Origin: Pigoraptor chileana
Taxonomy: Eukaryota; Opisthokonta; Filasterea
Assembly (NCBI GenBank): GCA_943704495.1
Contig: CALSCR010000490.1
Coordinates: 1 to 20,938 of the forward strand
Direction: 5' to 3'
DNA: 20,938 nt
Position numbers and translations under genes: made by a program. The notes under the pieces were generated by a model. The model was given only the letters and a program-made list of their open reading frames with translations, searched no databases and had not been told where the DNA came from. Position 1 is the first letter of the stretch; each line of letters starts with the position of its first letter. Below are positions 1 through 9,831 of the stretch, one piece after another.

Positions 1-1
1 G

Positions 2-15
2 TTAGGGGTTAGGGG
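2..15. repeat. Short telomere-like TTAGGGG repeat at the left edge
   Basis: Two exact TTAGGGG units. The STPGR gene appears to continue past the edge, so this is probably internal, perhaps intronic, and not a chromosome end. Confidence 0.6.
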
Positions 16-187
16 TCAGAATTTGACGTGATACAACTAGAGGTGAGTGTATAAAGGGACAATTACACAGCCATGCAGCAAATATCTAAACCGATACTAA
101 TACTGACACACCCCGCCATGAACCCGTTACCACAACCCCTTCGACACAAACAACAAACACGGTTACGTAGCTGCCACCGACACGCAC

Positions 188-1786
188 CACTCTTCTGTGG
201 AATGCGGGAGCGGATGCTCGCCGATGGGCTTGCAGGCCGATAGCGCTCTGGTACGTATGCAGCCGGCCCAGGCGTGTTGTCGCCTGTAGACAAGTGCAAA
301 AATGTACACAACGACACGACCGTCAGCACGTGACATGCCGATTCACTTGCAAACAATGCATACGGCAGTCTACACATCGATTTGGTGCAAGAATGTGGCA
401 GGGATGAGCATGCCCAGATGTTATGCCGCACAAGCACACGCATAAGCAGAAGATACCCACTGTCGCTCGGTAACCGTGTGCGCCCCCGGATGGAGAACGA
501 CTTTGCGGTGTTCTCCCGGCTGATGTGATACTGCCCAGGCCCAGGCACGGATGTGTCGACTGCAAACGCACACACACCCACGCACACACAGAGCGAATTA
601 GCGGAAAAAAGATAAGTAAACGTGAGAGGGAGACTATAAAAGAAACATAAACATAACAGCTATCCATCCAAATGAGCAACGCATACACAACTCACTCTTG
701 TGTGCATATGTTCGGCCGGCAATTGTTGCAGTTGGGCTTGCCGGTCGGTATCTCTCTGGCGCATACTCGCCAGGACCGGGGACAGACCCATCCACTGCAT
801 AGTTTTTGCATTCCAAAACACACAATATGCATTAATTATTCCATCCCATCCGATCAGATAAAGTGGCATATGGAAGCAGTACGTTTCTTCCCTGGAGATT
901 ATATATCAAAACAAAATTGCCACGCCGTCTGGGAGATGCATCATGGACTCGACATATTTCTATATGCTAAAGGAAGGCACACATGCACTACAGGCCGTAA
1001 ATGGTATCAAAAAAGGGACGCTTACCGTCACGGTGGCGGAGGCGTCCTGAAATCGAGTATGAAGGTGCTCTGTGTTGGTCATTTGGCAGATATGCGCCAG
1101 GACCGGGCATGCTGGAGTCTGGACATCCAAGGTGTGGTGTTAGTGTCGACAGCCTGTCAGTGATGGACACCCTACTACCGCATGGAATACGGTTAATCCA
1201 CACACCAAGCGTTCATATGTGCATGCGAATAGGCACTCACCAGATGTGTGCTGGTGCAGACGCCCTTTGATTGTCACGGCGGTGCTCGGGCGCCCGCGTG
1301 GAGTGTATGCGGCGGGGCCTGGATTTACACCACGAGAGTCTGCATTGCATGGCCCCATCAAGTCCCCAAATGTCAGCAACAACAAACAATAATACAACAA
1401 ACAACATCCGCACACCATATCAATACAGATTTCCACTATAAATAGTTGAACGCGAGTGCGAAGAGCAGTGGACTAACACTTGCCTGGACTCTCGTGCCTG
1501 CCCTTGATGCTGGCCGCAGGAGCGCGGCCAAACTGCGAGGGAACACTGTAATTGGCGGGTCCAGGTCCGCCCAATGCATAGGCTGCAGATGCCCAGCGAA
1601 TACACACTGTCAGAAGAATGCTTGCATCCTATGATCACGTTTAAGCTGCACTTTCGTCGATTTCGTACGTGAGACAGTGCATGCCGACTTACCGGGCGCC
1701 GACATGGGCCGTGCTGACGATCCACGCGACACATATGTGCGACGCGGGCTTGCCGGCTGATACTCGGCACGAAAGCCTGTCAACAT
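188..1786 (-). CDS. ODF3/CIMAP1-like sperm-tail PG-rich (STPGR) repeat protein, 3' end off the left edge
   Basis: Axonemal or outer-dense-fibre type structural protein, by family. Exons in gene order: 1786-1693, 1582-1484, 1339-1241, 1118-1026, 794-696, 559-461, 283-188, giving 226 aa before the edge. Exons 2-7 each encode one STPGR unit with a core such as GPGPANY, NPGPAAY, MPGPGAY, VPGPGEY, VPGPGQY or TPGPAAY, followed by a short S-I-x-G/S-R stretch. Every internal exon is 93-99 nt with phase-1 introns on both sides, so the joins check one another. Exon 1 ends SAPAYALGG across the junction, like the APAYSF segment of animal ODF3. Human ODF3 is about 254 aa (from memory), so about one exon is probably missing. 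The start is ATG at 1786; the exon could instead begin after a possible acceptor at 1777, making it internal. Intron 2 uses a GC donor. The gene is divergent from the CCDC74-like gene. Confidence 0.87.
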
Positions 1787-1970
1787 GCGACACAGAATTA
1801 CAGAAGTACACAGATGCAGATACAGACCAGTTGCAAACAGAGGAGCAAGTCAGACGGAGTCCGGAGTGCAGTGCAGCGGCAAGGTAACAACATCAGGTTC
1901 ATATTTAAATCCAGAAAGATCGCGCACTCTGCGTATGGTCCCCAGTGTGATCGGATCCGCAGAAAATATG

Positions 1971-2067
1971 CACACACACACACACACACACACATATTTA
2001 TATATATACACACACATGTATATTTATATAGACACACGCACACATCCACACACACCACACATACACC
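1971..2067. repeat. CA microsatellite grading into TA/CA low-complexity sequence
   Basis: A pure CA run of about 12 units at 1971-1994 is followed by short TATATA, CACACA and TATTTATATA blocks, then by interrupted CACACA with C insertions. It creates spurious open frames of repeated His-Thr on one strand and Cys-Val on the other. Confidence 0.95.
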
Positions 2068-2394
2068 AGTTTGCACTAATACGACCAAGGACAACGCATT
2101 TATCACACTGCAATAATGCGCACCGTCCGCCATTTCAGGAATGTCAAATCGCAAGCCGCCCTTTCGCGATGATTCCAACAAATTCGATCTCAATCAGCGG
2201 GGGTTCAGTCCATCCATGCAGTAATATTCTCAGTGATCTTTCATAGTCTCCGCTGTGCACAATGGAATCATCCTTGTCTTAATACAACTTTGTTTTACGG
2301 TGGTGAAATGCAATTGAAATTAGGGAGCTGGTCTGGTGTGTGGGAGCGCGCCTATTGGCTGGTTTGAAAAAATCCATACCAAATAGCGGTCGAT

Positions 2395-2408
2395 GAAACC
2401 ATGACAAC
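2395..2408. promoter_or_regulatory. X-box (RFX-site)-like motif in the divergent flagellar promoter
   Basis: The sequence GAAACCATGACAAC matches 13 of 14 positions of the degenerate X-box consensus GTHNYYATRRNAAC; only position 2 differs. RFX factors use X-boxes to control ciliary genes in animals, and both flanking genes look ciliary. A CACGTG E-box lies 4 bases downstream. RFX is not known in every eukaryotic lineage, and one degenerate match can arise by chance, so this is a candidate only. Confidence 0.35.
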
Positions 2409-3034
2409 TATCACGTGACTGTTACTCCGGAGTTTACTCTGCCGAATCCTCCCACCTTCCAAAAATAGGTCCATAACAACAGCGACTGGCGGATCGACAC
2501 CGTCATTGGCGGCGTCTCACAGTTAGTTCTGCGTGAACTTCACCAAAGATTAAAGAAGAAGAAGAACCTTCGTGTCTCTATTTAGCATTCGCTAACGAGT
2601 CTGCATGCATTGAAAGGACTGAGTGTCAGGCAATCAAATTATTGAGGTGCCGACTGTCTTGATGTGGTGGTTTGTGAACACGCCCTGCACATCTACACGC
2701 CACCAGCCCGCTGTGACACATTTGCTCGAGTAGACAAGACTAGAGGTTCTCGCGAAGCCGCACATACGACCGCCACAACCCCTCATTGTGACCTCAACTG
2801 ATGTACGGTGTGCGCCTGCCGTGCGGGGTCAGCACGCACGCACGTGCCCGGTAGCCTCTGAGGAGGGCGTCCGGCTTTGTGCCAAGACCGACAAATTGTT
2901 CGCTTCCCCCGCGTGACGAGCACAGCGACTGGCAGCCGAGAGAGAGAGCGAGAGAGCGTGCATTTCGTTCGAATCACTGTTCTCTCTACATTTTTGCACC
3001 TATTTCCCGCGGCGCTGTGCGGAAGTGAGAGAGA

Positions 3035-5176
3035 ATGGCGGCTCTTGCGCAGCCACCCTCGTCGGTTATACTGAGCGGAGCTTCTCCGTCGGGTCAGCAA
3101 AGCACTGCCGGGAAGCAGTTCATCCCGCTCAGTCTTGTCGGAGGTGGCAACGGCGATCGGGGAAAATCATCGCAGTCTTATCAGTCGTCTTCCAACGATG
3201 GAGCGTCGGCGTCGCAACATACCCGCGCTTCGTCTGGGAAAGGATCCGCTGAGTCACGCCGACGCATTGTTACGCTCGAAAAGAATATCGAGTACCTGCA
3301 AGGACAACATGGCGAAATGATTAAAGGACTGCACGAGGAGGTCGACAAAGTGCAGGCGGAGAATCAGGGTAAGTGCGCTGGCCCTCACATGAAATCCAAG
3401 TTTACTCGGGATCTGTCCCTCATAATATGCACGTTCATTCTCACTTATTAACGTGCCTATTCCCCGTATGTCTTCGTCTGCAGAACTCAAATTCAAGCTC
3501 CTAATGCTGGGTGGCTTTGGTGAGTACATCTGTGATTACACCGGATACACGTTGTGTGTGCGCGCCAATATGTGACAGTGCATGCCCTTGCGACAATGGA
3601 GCCGGTGCCACGTGCTCACTCCTTCTTGTCGCCGTTCATCACACAACAGACGAGAAGGACGTGCCTGTCCAAGAGCAACTCAGACCTGCGCAGAATCGCA
3701 ACGCAAAACCTGTGACGCCGAAGAGTGATGGGCAGGGTCAGTAGTTGCTCATTCGAAATGCGTCCTTGCATTCACTCGATGTTCTTTATTTCTGTTGTTG
3801 TTGTCTGCTGAACCATCGGTGTTATGCTTTATGCAACCCTTGGGTTTGCCGTTACTTCTTTCAATGTTGTACCACAGCACATACTCAAATTGATTGGGAT
3901 TTTCCAGAAAGCGCTCTGTGTCCGTTTGTGGCCGGGGAATTTAATCTTGCCGCCCATGCTGTTCTCTCCGCCACACCCGGCACAGACACACACCGATCAT
4001 TCACATGCATGCTCACCGTCGTGTCTGTTCTCCGCCTTCACTGTGTTGATCCTAATCAAATCCACATGACACACACATATGCACACATACGCACACATAC
4101 ACACACGCTGACAAATCGTACTCACAGAAGTCAAGATGCTCATGTCCCAACTGGAGCACGTGCGCACAGAAAACGCGCGACTCCAAGCACTCGTCTCACA
4201 ACAGCAGGGTGCGTTGCAGCGATACGAAGCGCAAATAGCCGAACTCGAGCGGAGAGAAGTGGCAATGCTCCAGCGACAACAGAGCCACACACAGCAGCTG
4301 CCCATACAACAGCAGCACGCTGCCCTCCAAACATCAGCACGTGATGTGTCAGCGGATATTCCTGATCCGTATCAAGTGGGAGGACTTCACGCACCTGCGG
4401 CCGCCGCTGGAGAAGAGGACGCCGAGTCTGTCGCGTCATTCAACCTGAACGTCGACGGAGAGCGCCTGCGCACCCCGGAGGGTGTCGGCGCGCTCATTTC
4501 AAGGATAAAGCGATTGCAGCGTGACAGCGACGCCAAGGCTGCCGAGTGCGAGGCGATTCGGACGCACATCCGGGCGTTTGTAAGACAGATGCAGGCAGTG
4601 CATCCGGAGCATGCCCACGTGGCGCGGGCGCACTTTGCGTCGATGCTTGGCGACGATGCTCGCGTGAGCACCTACGTACATCCCGCCCCGGATGCATCTC
4701 TGGGCCCTGTCGTGGGTGTGCGTGGAGGGAAGACGAGGGGTAGGGCGACGAATCCGACAAAGAAGACTGCCCCCTTTCCGCCCAATCAGCTGCCGTCGCC
4801 CCACGTGACAAGCGCACAGCCGCTCCAGCTGGACTACGAGGCAGAGTCTCACGGATTTCTGCCGAACATTGCGGCCGCCATGCACCCGGATGCGCGAAGA
4901 AAAGCACGTGCCGCAGCGAGTGGCGGCGCTCTGCAGGACGGCGCGGCGAGGCTTCTCTCACGTGATCAGCCCAGAATGGCCGCTGCCGGTGACCTCGTGG
5001 GCGACGTTGACGCTGCGGACGCGGCGACCGTTGTCAGTGACGACGGCGTTGTGCGTGGGTACGGCGCAATACTGCCGAGCATTGTCAAGCCGGCACATGG
5101 CCTGACGAATGTGGTGCGGCAGAAGCGGATGAAGGAGATTCAGAAGCAAAAAGCGCGCGAAATGCTCCCCTTTTGA
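3035..5176 (+). CDS. CCDC74: CCDC74/CCDC92-like coiled-coil protein
   Basis: Predicted 501-aa coiled-coil protein. Exons: 3035-3368, 3484-3519, 3650-3736, 4128-5176; all three introns are phase 1 with GT-AG ends. The N-terminal ~74 residues are Ser/Gly/Gln-rich and probably disordered. Residues ~75-123 form a coiled coil (RIVTLEKNIEYLQGQ, then GLHEEVDKVQAENQ continuing into ELKFKLLM across intron 1). This matches the N-terminal domain shared by CCDC74 and CCDC92, as I recall it. A second, Gln-rich coiled coil starts exon 4 (residues ~153-210). The middle is low-complexity with many Ala, and the end is a basic Gln/Lys/Arg helix, RQKRMKEIQKQKAREMLPF. Animal relatives are linked to centrioles and cilia (established for the family; inferred here), which fits the divergent STPGR neighbour. 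The start ATG follows a GA-rich leader. CCDC74 versus CCDC92 cannot be settled by eye. Confidence 0.85.
4069..4110. repeat. CA-rich microsatellite near the 3' end of intron 3 of the CCDC74-like gene
   Basis: Interrupted CACACA/CATATG/CACATACG units lie just upstream of the acceptor at 4125-4127. The rest of this 391-nt intron (3737-4127) is T-rich with no other recognisable element. Confidence 0.85.
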
Positions 5177-5797
5177 ATTTTTGTACCTGTTTTTTGTGTG
5201 GACAAATTCACAAACCTCCCCTGTCTGTCCCGAACCGAGCCGAGAGCAAGCGAGATGGGCTGGCGAGGGAGGGGTTGATATGACGCGTGGCGGCGGCGTG
5301 CGTTTTTCTGCGCTGACCGGGCAGTGTTTGCGCTTTCTTTGCGGCGCTGCCCTTGTGCAATCAGGGGTACTCACGTGAGTGCCCCTGTGTGCAATTGTAT
5401 CATAACCGATATTTTCATGCGTTGCTTTCTCTCGATACTCTTTGCTTTCGGCCCGGTGTGGCTCTCTCTTGGTTCATGTGTAGTCTTTGATGCAGCCGTG
5501 TGTTGTACAACTGCACCTGTTTCGTTTCTCATTGTTCCCCTCGCCCTATTTCTCTATTGCTGTAGACGTGAACCGCATCTTTTCAGTCAACGAGATGCAC
5601 TATAAAAAACCGAGAAAATTTCTCGTGACAGTTTTGATCGCAAATGTGCTCTTGTATTCGTATAGGAGCAGTGAGGAGAAGGAAAAGTGCATACGCATTG
5701 CATATATGTAGAAAAACGCTGCACGATAGTAGGAATTACAATGGGCCACATTGAGAAAAAAACCGACCACAAGTCAGGACAGTGCGGACTGGTAACT
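5177..5797. other. Spacer between convergent genes (two 3' ends)
   Basis: The CCDC74-like gene ends at 5176 on the plus strand and the cyclin gene ends at 5798 on the minus strand, so this holds both 3' untranslated regions. The sequence is T-rich on the plus strand with several short open frames but no family signal. No AATAAA polyadenylation signal is apparent for either gene. Confidence 0.6.
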
Positions 5798-7599
5798 TTA
5801 AAAGGGGAGGACCCGCGAAGCCCGGTACCTCGCCGCCACACGACCAAACTTTGGCTGCGAGTACTTTTCGCGGACAGCCACGTGCGTTGCCGTTGGACAC
5901 GCCACAAAGTGACCGTGAAGACGGTGTGCGCACGCACGGAGGTCGCCGACGGACATGCTGGTGTACCGCTCGATTGACGCAGGCTTCACGTTGTTGTTGG
6001 GCGGATCACACACGGCGCTCTCAATTCAGCAAAAGCATTACAACACATCATGCAGTGGCTGCTGCAAAAAGCCCTTTTCAGGTCTGATGACGAATGCACG
6101 CATAACTAATTTTGGAAACCAAGTGCCAACGACTTACCCAATGGGGCCGGCCGACAGTTGATAGGGCAATAGCAATGGCGGCGCCCATTATTTTGGAGGG
6201 GCGGAATGCCAAAAACCCGTCGTCCAACAGCGAGAGTTCGGCAAGGAACTGCAATACCGAAACAGAAAAAAAGTTATAATTACAAGTAACATCCGCCGTT
6301 AATAAAAACTGCTGCACTGTGTGACGTGTACGAGCGCGGTCTCCAAAGAGAGTCACGCACATCACAAGCACCCATGCGATCAAACGTTTGGTGCGCACGA
6401 TAAGAAGCAACGTCCACTTTTCGAATGGATGATTATGTCCACATTTTCCATTGAAATTCAAGACGTCACATCAACGACAGATCACAACGACACACACACA
6501 CACACATAGCCGATGTTGAGGGCTACCCACGTAAGCAAGCCACTGTGTATCGTCATCCGAAATGCCGGCGGCCTTGAAGAAAAGACGCGCAAATACGCGA
6601 GGAGTGACAGCACTCATCTCAAAGCGCAGGGTTCGCAACACGACGCGCTCCATGCGTACAATCTGTGTTGGGCGATGTGTTTTCCAGGGAGGTGATAGTG
6701 TGACGGTCACAACGGGTGGGCAGCGATGTGCAGGATTCAAGTTAGTGTCTTTGGCCCTGTGTCCCATGCACAACAAAGGTGAGCAGAGATATAGTACGGC
6801 CGTTAAATAGCACACACTACAAAAAGGCAATGATAATTTGTCAACCCTATCGCCGGAGCGAAAGTCGAGTGCATCGGGCCTGTGTCTCACCTCGTCGCGC
6901 TTGTAAGTGTTGTCGGAAATGCCAACAAACTGGTCGATCTCGGGGACGTAGATCTCCTCAAACTTACTGCACGTTAAATAAAATAAGAGTTGGGCACGCA
7001 GAAAAACAGAGGGATGGACACGCGGAGGACGGGCGGGAAGCGAGACAAGTGGTCATGTCACATCTATCTTGGAAGAAGACGGTTGATGAAGTTATACACA
7101 TACACACAAGCAGACCATACGTCGTCCTTGCAGTACCATCTGCACAATTACAACGACAAGAACATCTAGTCAATCAACAGAGGATCGATTGGTACGCAGC
7201 AACAAGCATGCACGTGACGCCGACAAGCTGTAGCTTTGCACGAGGGACGGACATCTCCGACAGGAACCGATCGAGGAAGTTTGCCGTGAGAAAGAGTGTT
7301 TCTGGCTGCAATTTGAACTCCTCGCCAACATCCACGAGCCAGTCAATCAAGATGGACCGCATCTCGGGATTGATATCCCGCTGGCGACGCATGTATCCAT
7401 TTTGCGGCATGATGCGAGCATCCGCCTGCACGCGGGAGAAAGAAGATTGGAGGTGAGGGAAGAACAAAGTAGGAGTTCATATTCAGTAAATATACAGATT
7501 CTTTCAGGACTTGAAGCACAACGTTCATGGACATCACAGGGGAGAGGGAGAGATGAAGGATTCAAGTCAGTGTCAGAGACGCTGTGCCCATGGACTCCA

Positions 7600-7642
<43 letters not shown>

Positions 7643-8470
7643 GTTCGGTACTCAGAACGAGCACCGACCTCTCGTGTTGACAGATAGTCGAGGATGTCAT
7701 CAATGTACTCGCAGCACCACACGGGGTCCAATCGCACGTCGCTGTGAAAATCATTGAGCCGCGCGGGTTCAGTCGATGTCGACAGCGACTGTCGACGTGT
7801 GGTGATCGGTCGCTCCACAGACATGGGCACTGTCGCAGGCAACAGAGCATGCCATATTAGTTAGTAAACATCCATGCAGACAACAGATCAGCCAACACAC
7901 CCGCCCACAAACACACGCATGCGCGTACATAGGTACTTAGAGATTGCCTCCAGTTTTAGTGCGGTGGACAACATATGCCCCATGTGATGTAAAAAGAAAA
8001 TAAAGATCGGGTGGAGAACAAAGCTATCAAAGCGATCCTCGCTGTTTCGCCCCCTTTTAAGCCGAGCTATAAACATCTGCACGCAACGACCATTTGTTAA
8101 GCCGATTAAAACTACCTGGAGACTCCGACGGCCATCCCACGGCAATGCCCTCGCCATTATTCATACGTTGCTGCAAATGCACAAAGGGAGAAAGTTAAGC
8201 GACTTGAGAGCACATCCCAAAGTACAATCAACGCCCCCACACCATACCACTTATCACACGCACCATCAATTCACACGACATGCTTACCTTCTTGTGCGAC
8301 TGCCCTGTGGCATTGCAGTCCATTGCATTCGACACATCCCCAAGCACGGGCCGCCGTCCCTGGGCAGCACTCGCGACAGCACTCCCGTCGTAATCGCGCT
8401 TGTGCTTGCGCGCCTCCACAATCGCCGCATTCTCGTCCTGGTAGACGGGGAACCCAAATGTCGACGACAT
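5798..8470 (-). CDS. CCNA: A-type mitotic cyclin
   Basis: Regulatory subunit of a cyclin-dependent kinase, acting in S phase and mitotic entry. Exons: 8470-8288, 8170-8116, 7829-7669, 7425-7196, 6966-6891, 6662-6531, 6248-6138, 5983-5798; 377 aa ending in TAA. A destruction box, RPVLGDVSN, lies at residues 40-48, typical of anaphase-degraded cyclins. The cyclin box contains GYMRRQRDI, the CDK/substrate-docking patch MRSILIDWL (residues 155-163), [23 protein letters not shown] and [10 protein letters not shown]. The C-terminal cyclin fold has [19 protein letters not shown] and [13 protein letters not shown](Y/F)KLQ, KFEEIY and WPxS(L/I)xR resemble cyclin A more than cyclin B. The last acceptor, AAG before 5983, has a poor pyrimidine tract but gives a gap-free match to WPESLIRKT of animal cyclin A. 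An alternative acceptor at 6020-6022 would add 12 residues. Introns carry a GA repeat and two copies of a dispersed motif. Confidence 0.93.
6491..6506. repeat. CA microsatellite in cyclin intron 6
   Basis: Eight CA units lie about 20 nt inside the donor of the intron spanning 6249-6530, so the transcript has GT repeats soon after the donor. The same arrangement occurs in several other introns of this window. Confidence 0.9.
6732..6768 (-). repeat. Dispersed intronic motif, copy A (cyclin intron 5)
   Basis: Copy of a motif whose core on the plus strand is AGGATTCAAGTYARTGTC. Similarity extends through CTTTGGCCCTGTGTCCCATG and is shared with copy B. It lies inside the intron 6663-6890. In the sense of the host gene it reads towards a CACTAACTTGAATCCT end. 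Confidence 0.7.
7557..7593 (-). repeat. Dispersed intronic motif, copy B (cyclin intron 3)
   Basis: The core matches copies A and C, and the CACAG and CATGGG blocks shared with copy A are also present. It sits 9 nt from a GA microsatellite inside the intron 7426-7668. Confidence 0.7.
7603..7638. repeat. GA microsatellite in cyclin intron 3
   Basis: Eighteen uninterrupted AG units, which are CT repeats in the transcript. They lie about 30 nt inside the donor at 7668 and so far from the acceptor that they are unlikely to act as its pyrimidine tract. Confidence 0.96.
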
Positions 8471-9831
8471 CCTCAACGTCGTTTCAATTGAAACGGATTC
8501 CGTATGTTGTCGATTAGCGGAGGGTAATATGAAGATAGCCTTTTTAGAAGGTCATCCCCGCCAGCGCAACACCGCGGCTGTGCACCCCTGCGATGCCCGA
8601 ATGGATTCACGCAGATAACACAACATAACAAGTCAGCATTATAATTACGATGCATTGGCTTGTATTTTCACTGCAGATGCATGGTTAATCTTCATGCACA
8701 AAAGGATGTGTCAACGATATTTCGCTCACCCTACAATAGCCACTGAGAGCGCGCCCCCAATTTCACAATGATTAAAAATCTTTAACAAAGCAAAATGTGA
8801 GGGGTGCAAGGTTTGATTCCTGAATCCGATAACGATTACATGTCGTGTGTTTGACAAAACAACAATGCTTAGCCTGTCTGTTGGAGGGACGAAGTCAGTG
8901 ACGTGCGGATGGAAGCAACACAGTCAACCCACGCACACAACACACGTTCGCCGCAATTGCTTCCAGATGGACAAATCACTCATTGCTGACTGCGACAGCC
9001 GTTGTGCAATGAAGAGAGACTGAACATGAGAGCAACGCTGCGTTTGTATCGCCACAGTATGGAACCAATGTTGCTTGAGTGTTGTTAGTGAAACAAAGCC
9101 CATTGGAACCGCGCCGCTGAACTGGAGCCGACCGTTGCTTTTGGGGGGTGTTTTGCGGTGCGTCTAAATTGCGCGACCCGTGCGACCCACCCCCCTCCAG
9201 TGGACCACATCTGATTGGTGTTGACTCTGCCATTGGCCACTCTCCCCTTTTCAAATCTCGCCTTATTCAAATCCCGCGCCTTTTTCTGCTTCCCTCCAAT
9301 TTTCAACTACGACGGGGAGTGGCACGTGTGGCATCAGTAAGAACTGTCGGCTGTCATTGTCGACAATTAGCAAGGTTTCATGAAGGTTCTGAACTGCACT
9401 CGAAGCAGGGGACAGGGGTGCCTCTTCCTGTGAGGCCTTTTCTCCGAGTCGCAAGTTTGATCTAGTGTGAATTGTCTTAGAAGGCATAACCGCCAGTTCA
9501 CAGCTCCCGATGATACGTCATGCCGTTCCGATCGACCGTTGATGGACATATGCACCTGCACCCAGAATACGAAAATGGGGTGAAATTCACACTTACATTT
9601 CCACTTTTGCGAATTCAATTGAAGTGACTCAACGACTTTTACTTACGCGAATACACTGAATCAACATAAACGCGCGTAACGCCACCGAAGCAACGCAAAG
9701 TGACACCAAGAATTCAGACAATTGAATCCCAAATGCAACAGAAACGCAGTCGGTTTCACAGAAATTCACTACAAACACACGCATAGCACGGCACACGCAA
9801 TCAAGCAGCACGCAATAACACAACAACACAC
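8471..9831. other. Intergenic spacer upstream of the cyclin gene and downstream of thioredoxin reductase
   Basis: No exon with recognisable protein similarity was found on either strand. The longest open frame (9148-9465, plus) looks non-coding. A group of CCAAT/ATTGG boxes lies at 9065-9236, followed by an E2F-like ATCCCGCGCC at 9271-9280. These could belong to the cyclin promoter if the gene has a long or spliced 5' untranslated region. An unrecognised small gene cannot be excluded. Confidence 0.55.
9065..9280. promoter_or_regulatory. CCAAT-box cluster with an E2F-like site
   Basis: CCAAT occurs at 9065-9069 on the plus strand and, as ATTGG, at 9102-9106, 9214-9218 and 9232-9236. ATCCCGCGCC follows at 9271-9280; its complement GGCGCGGGAT is close to the E2F consensus. 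Multiple CCAAT boxes plus E2F sites are typical of cell-cycle promoters in animals. The distance of 600-800 nt from the cyclin start codon keeps this tentative. Confidence 0.3.

Larger units (their letters stand above)
1787..3034. other. Intergenic spacer between two divergent flagellar genes
   Basis: I see no convincing coding exon here. Open frames on both strands are short and mostly made by the CA/TA repeat at 1971-2067. The stretch must hold the promoters of the minus-strand STPGR gene and the plus-strand CCDC74-like gene. Possible elements are ATTGG (inverted CCAAT) at 2354-2358 and 2505-2509, an X-box-like sequence at 2395-2408, and a CACGTG E-box at 2412-2417. A GAAGAAGAA run lies near 2551-2566. 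A GA-rich stretch at about 2938-2958 is probably 5' untranslated sequence of the CCDC74-like gene. Confidence 0.7.

Noticed and set aside
1-20. Chromosome end (telomere) at the left edge
   Set aside because: Only two repeat units are present, in the G-rich orientation reading into the window, and the STPGR gene appears to continue beyond the edge.
672-1270. Plus-strand open frames across the left gene
   Set aside because: They lie antisense to STPGR exons and introns, contain no family motif, and the minus-strand exon series explains the same DNA.
1785-2246. Overlapping open frames on both strands around the CA/TA repeat
   Set aside because: Their apparent protein is mostly His-Thr or Cys-Val from the microsatellite; no conserved motif outside it.
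8738-8830. Possible tRNA-like promoter boxes (GGTTTGATTCC near 8808)
   Set aside because: The B-box-like sequence has only a partly paired T stem, no good A box lies at the right distance, and no cloverleaf can be drawn.
9085-9465. Open frames of 73-105 codons in the spacer upstream of the cyclin gene
   Set aside because: No family resemblance, and ordinary length for chance open frames at this base composition.
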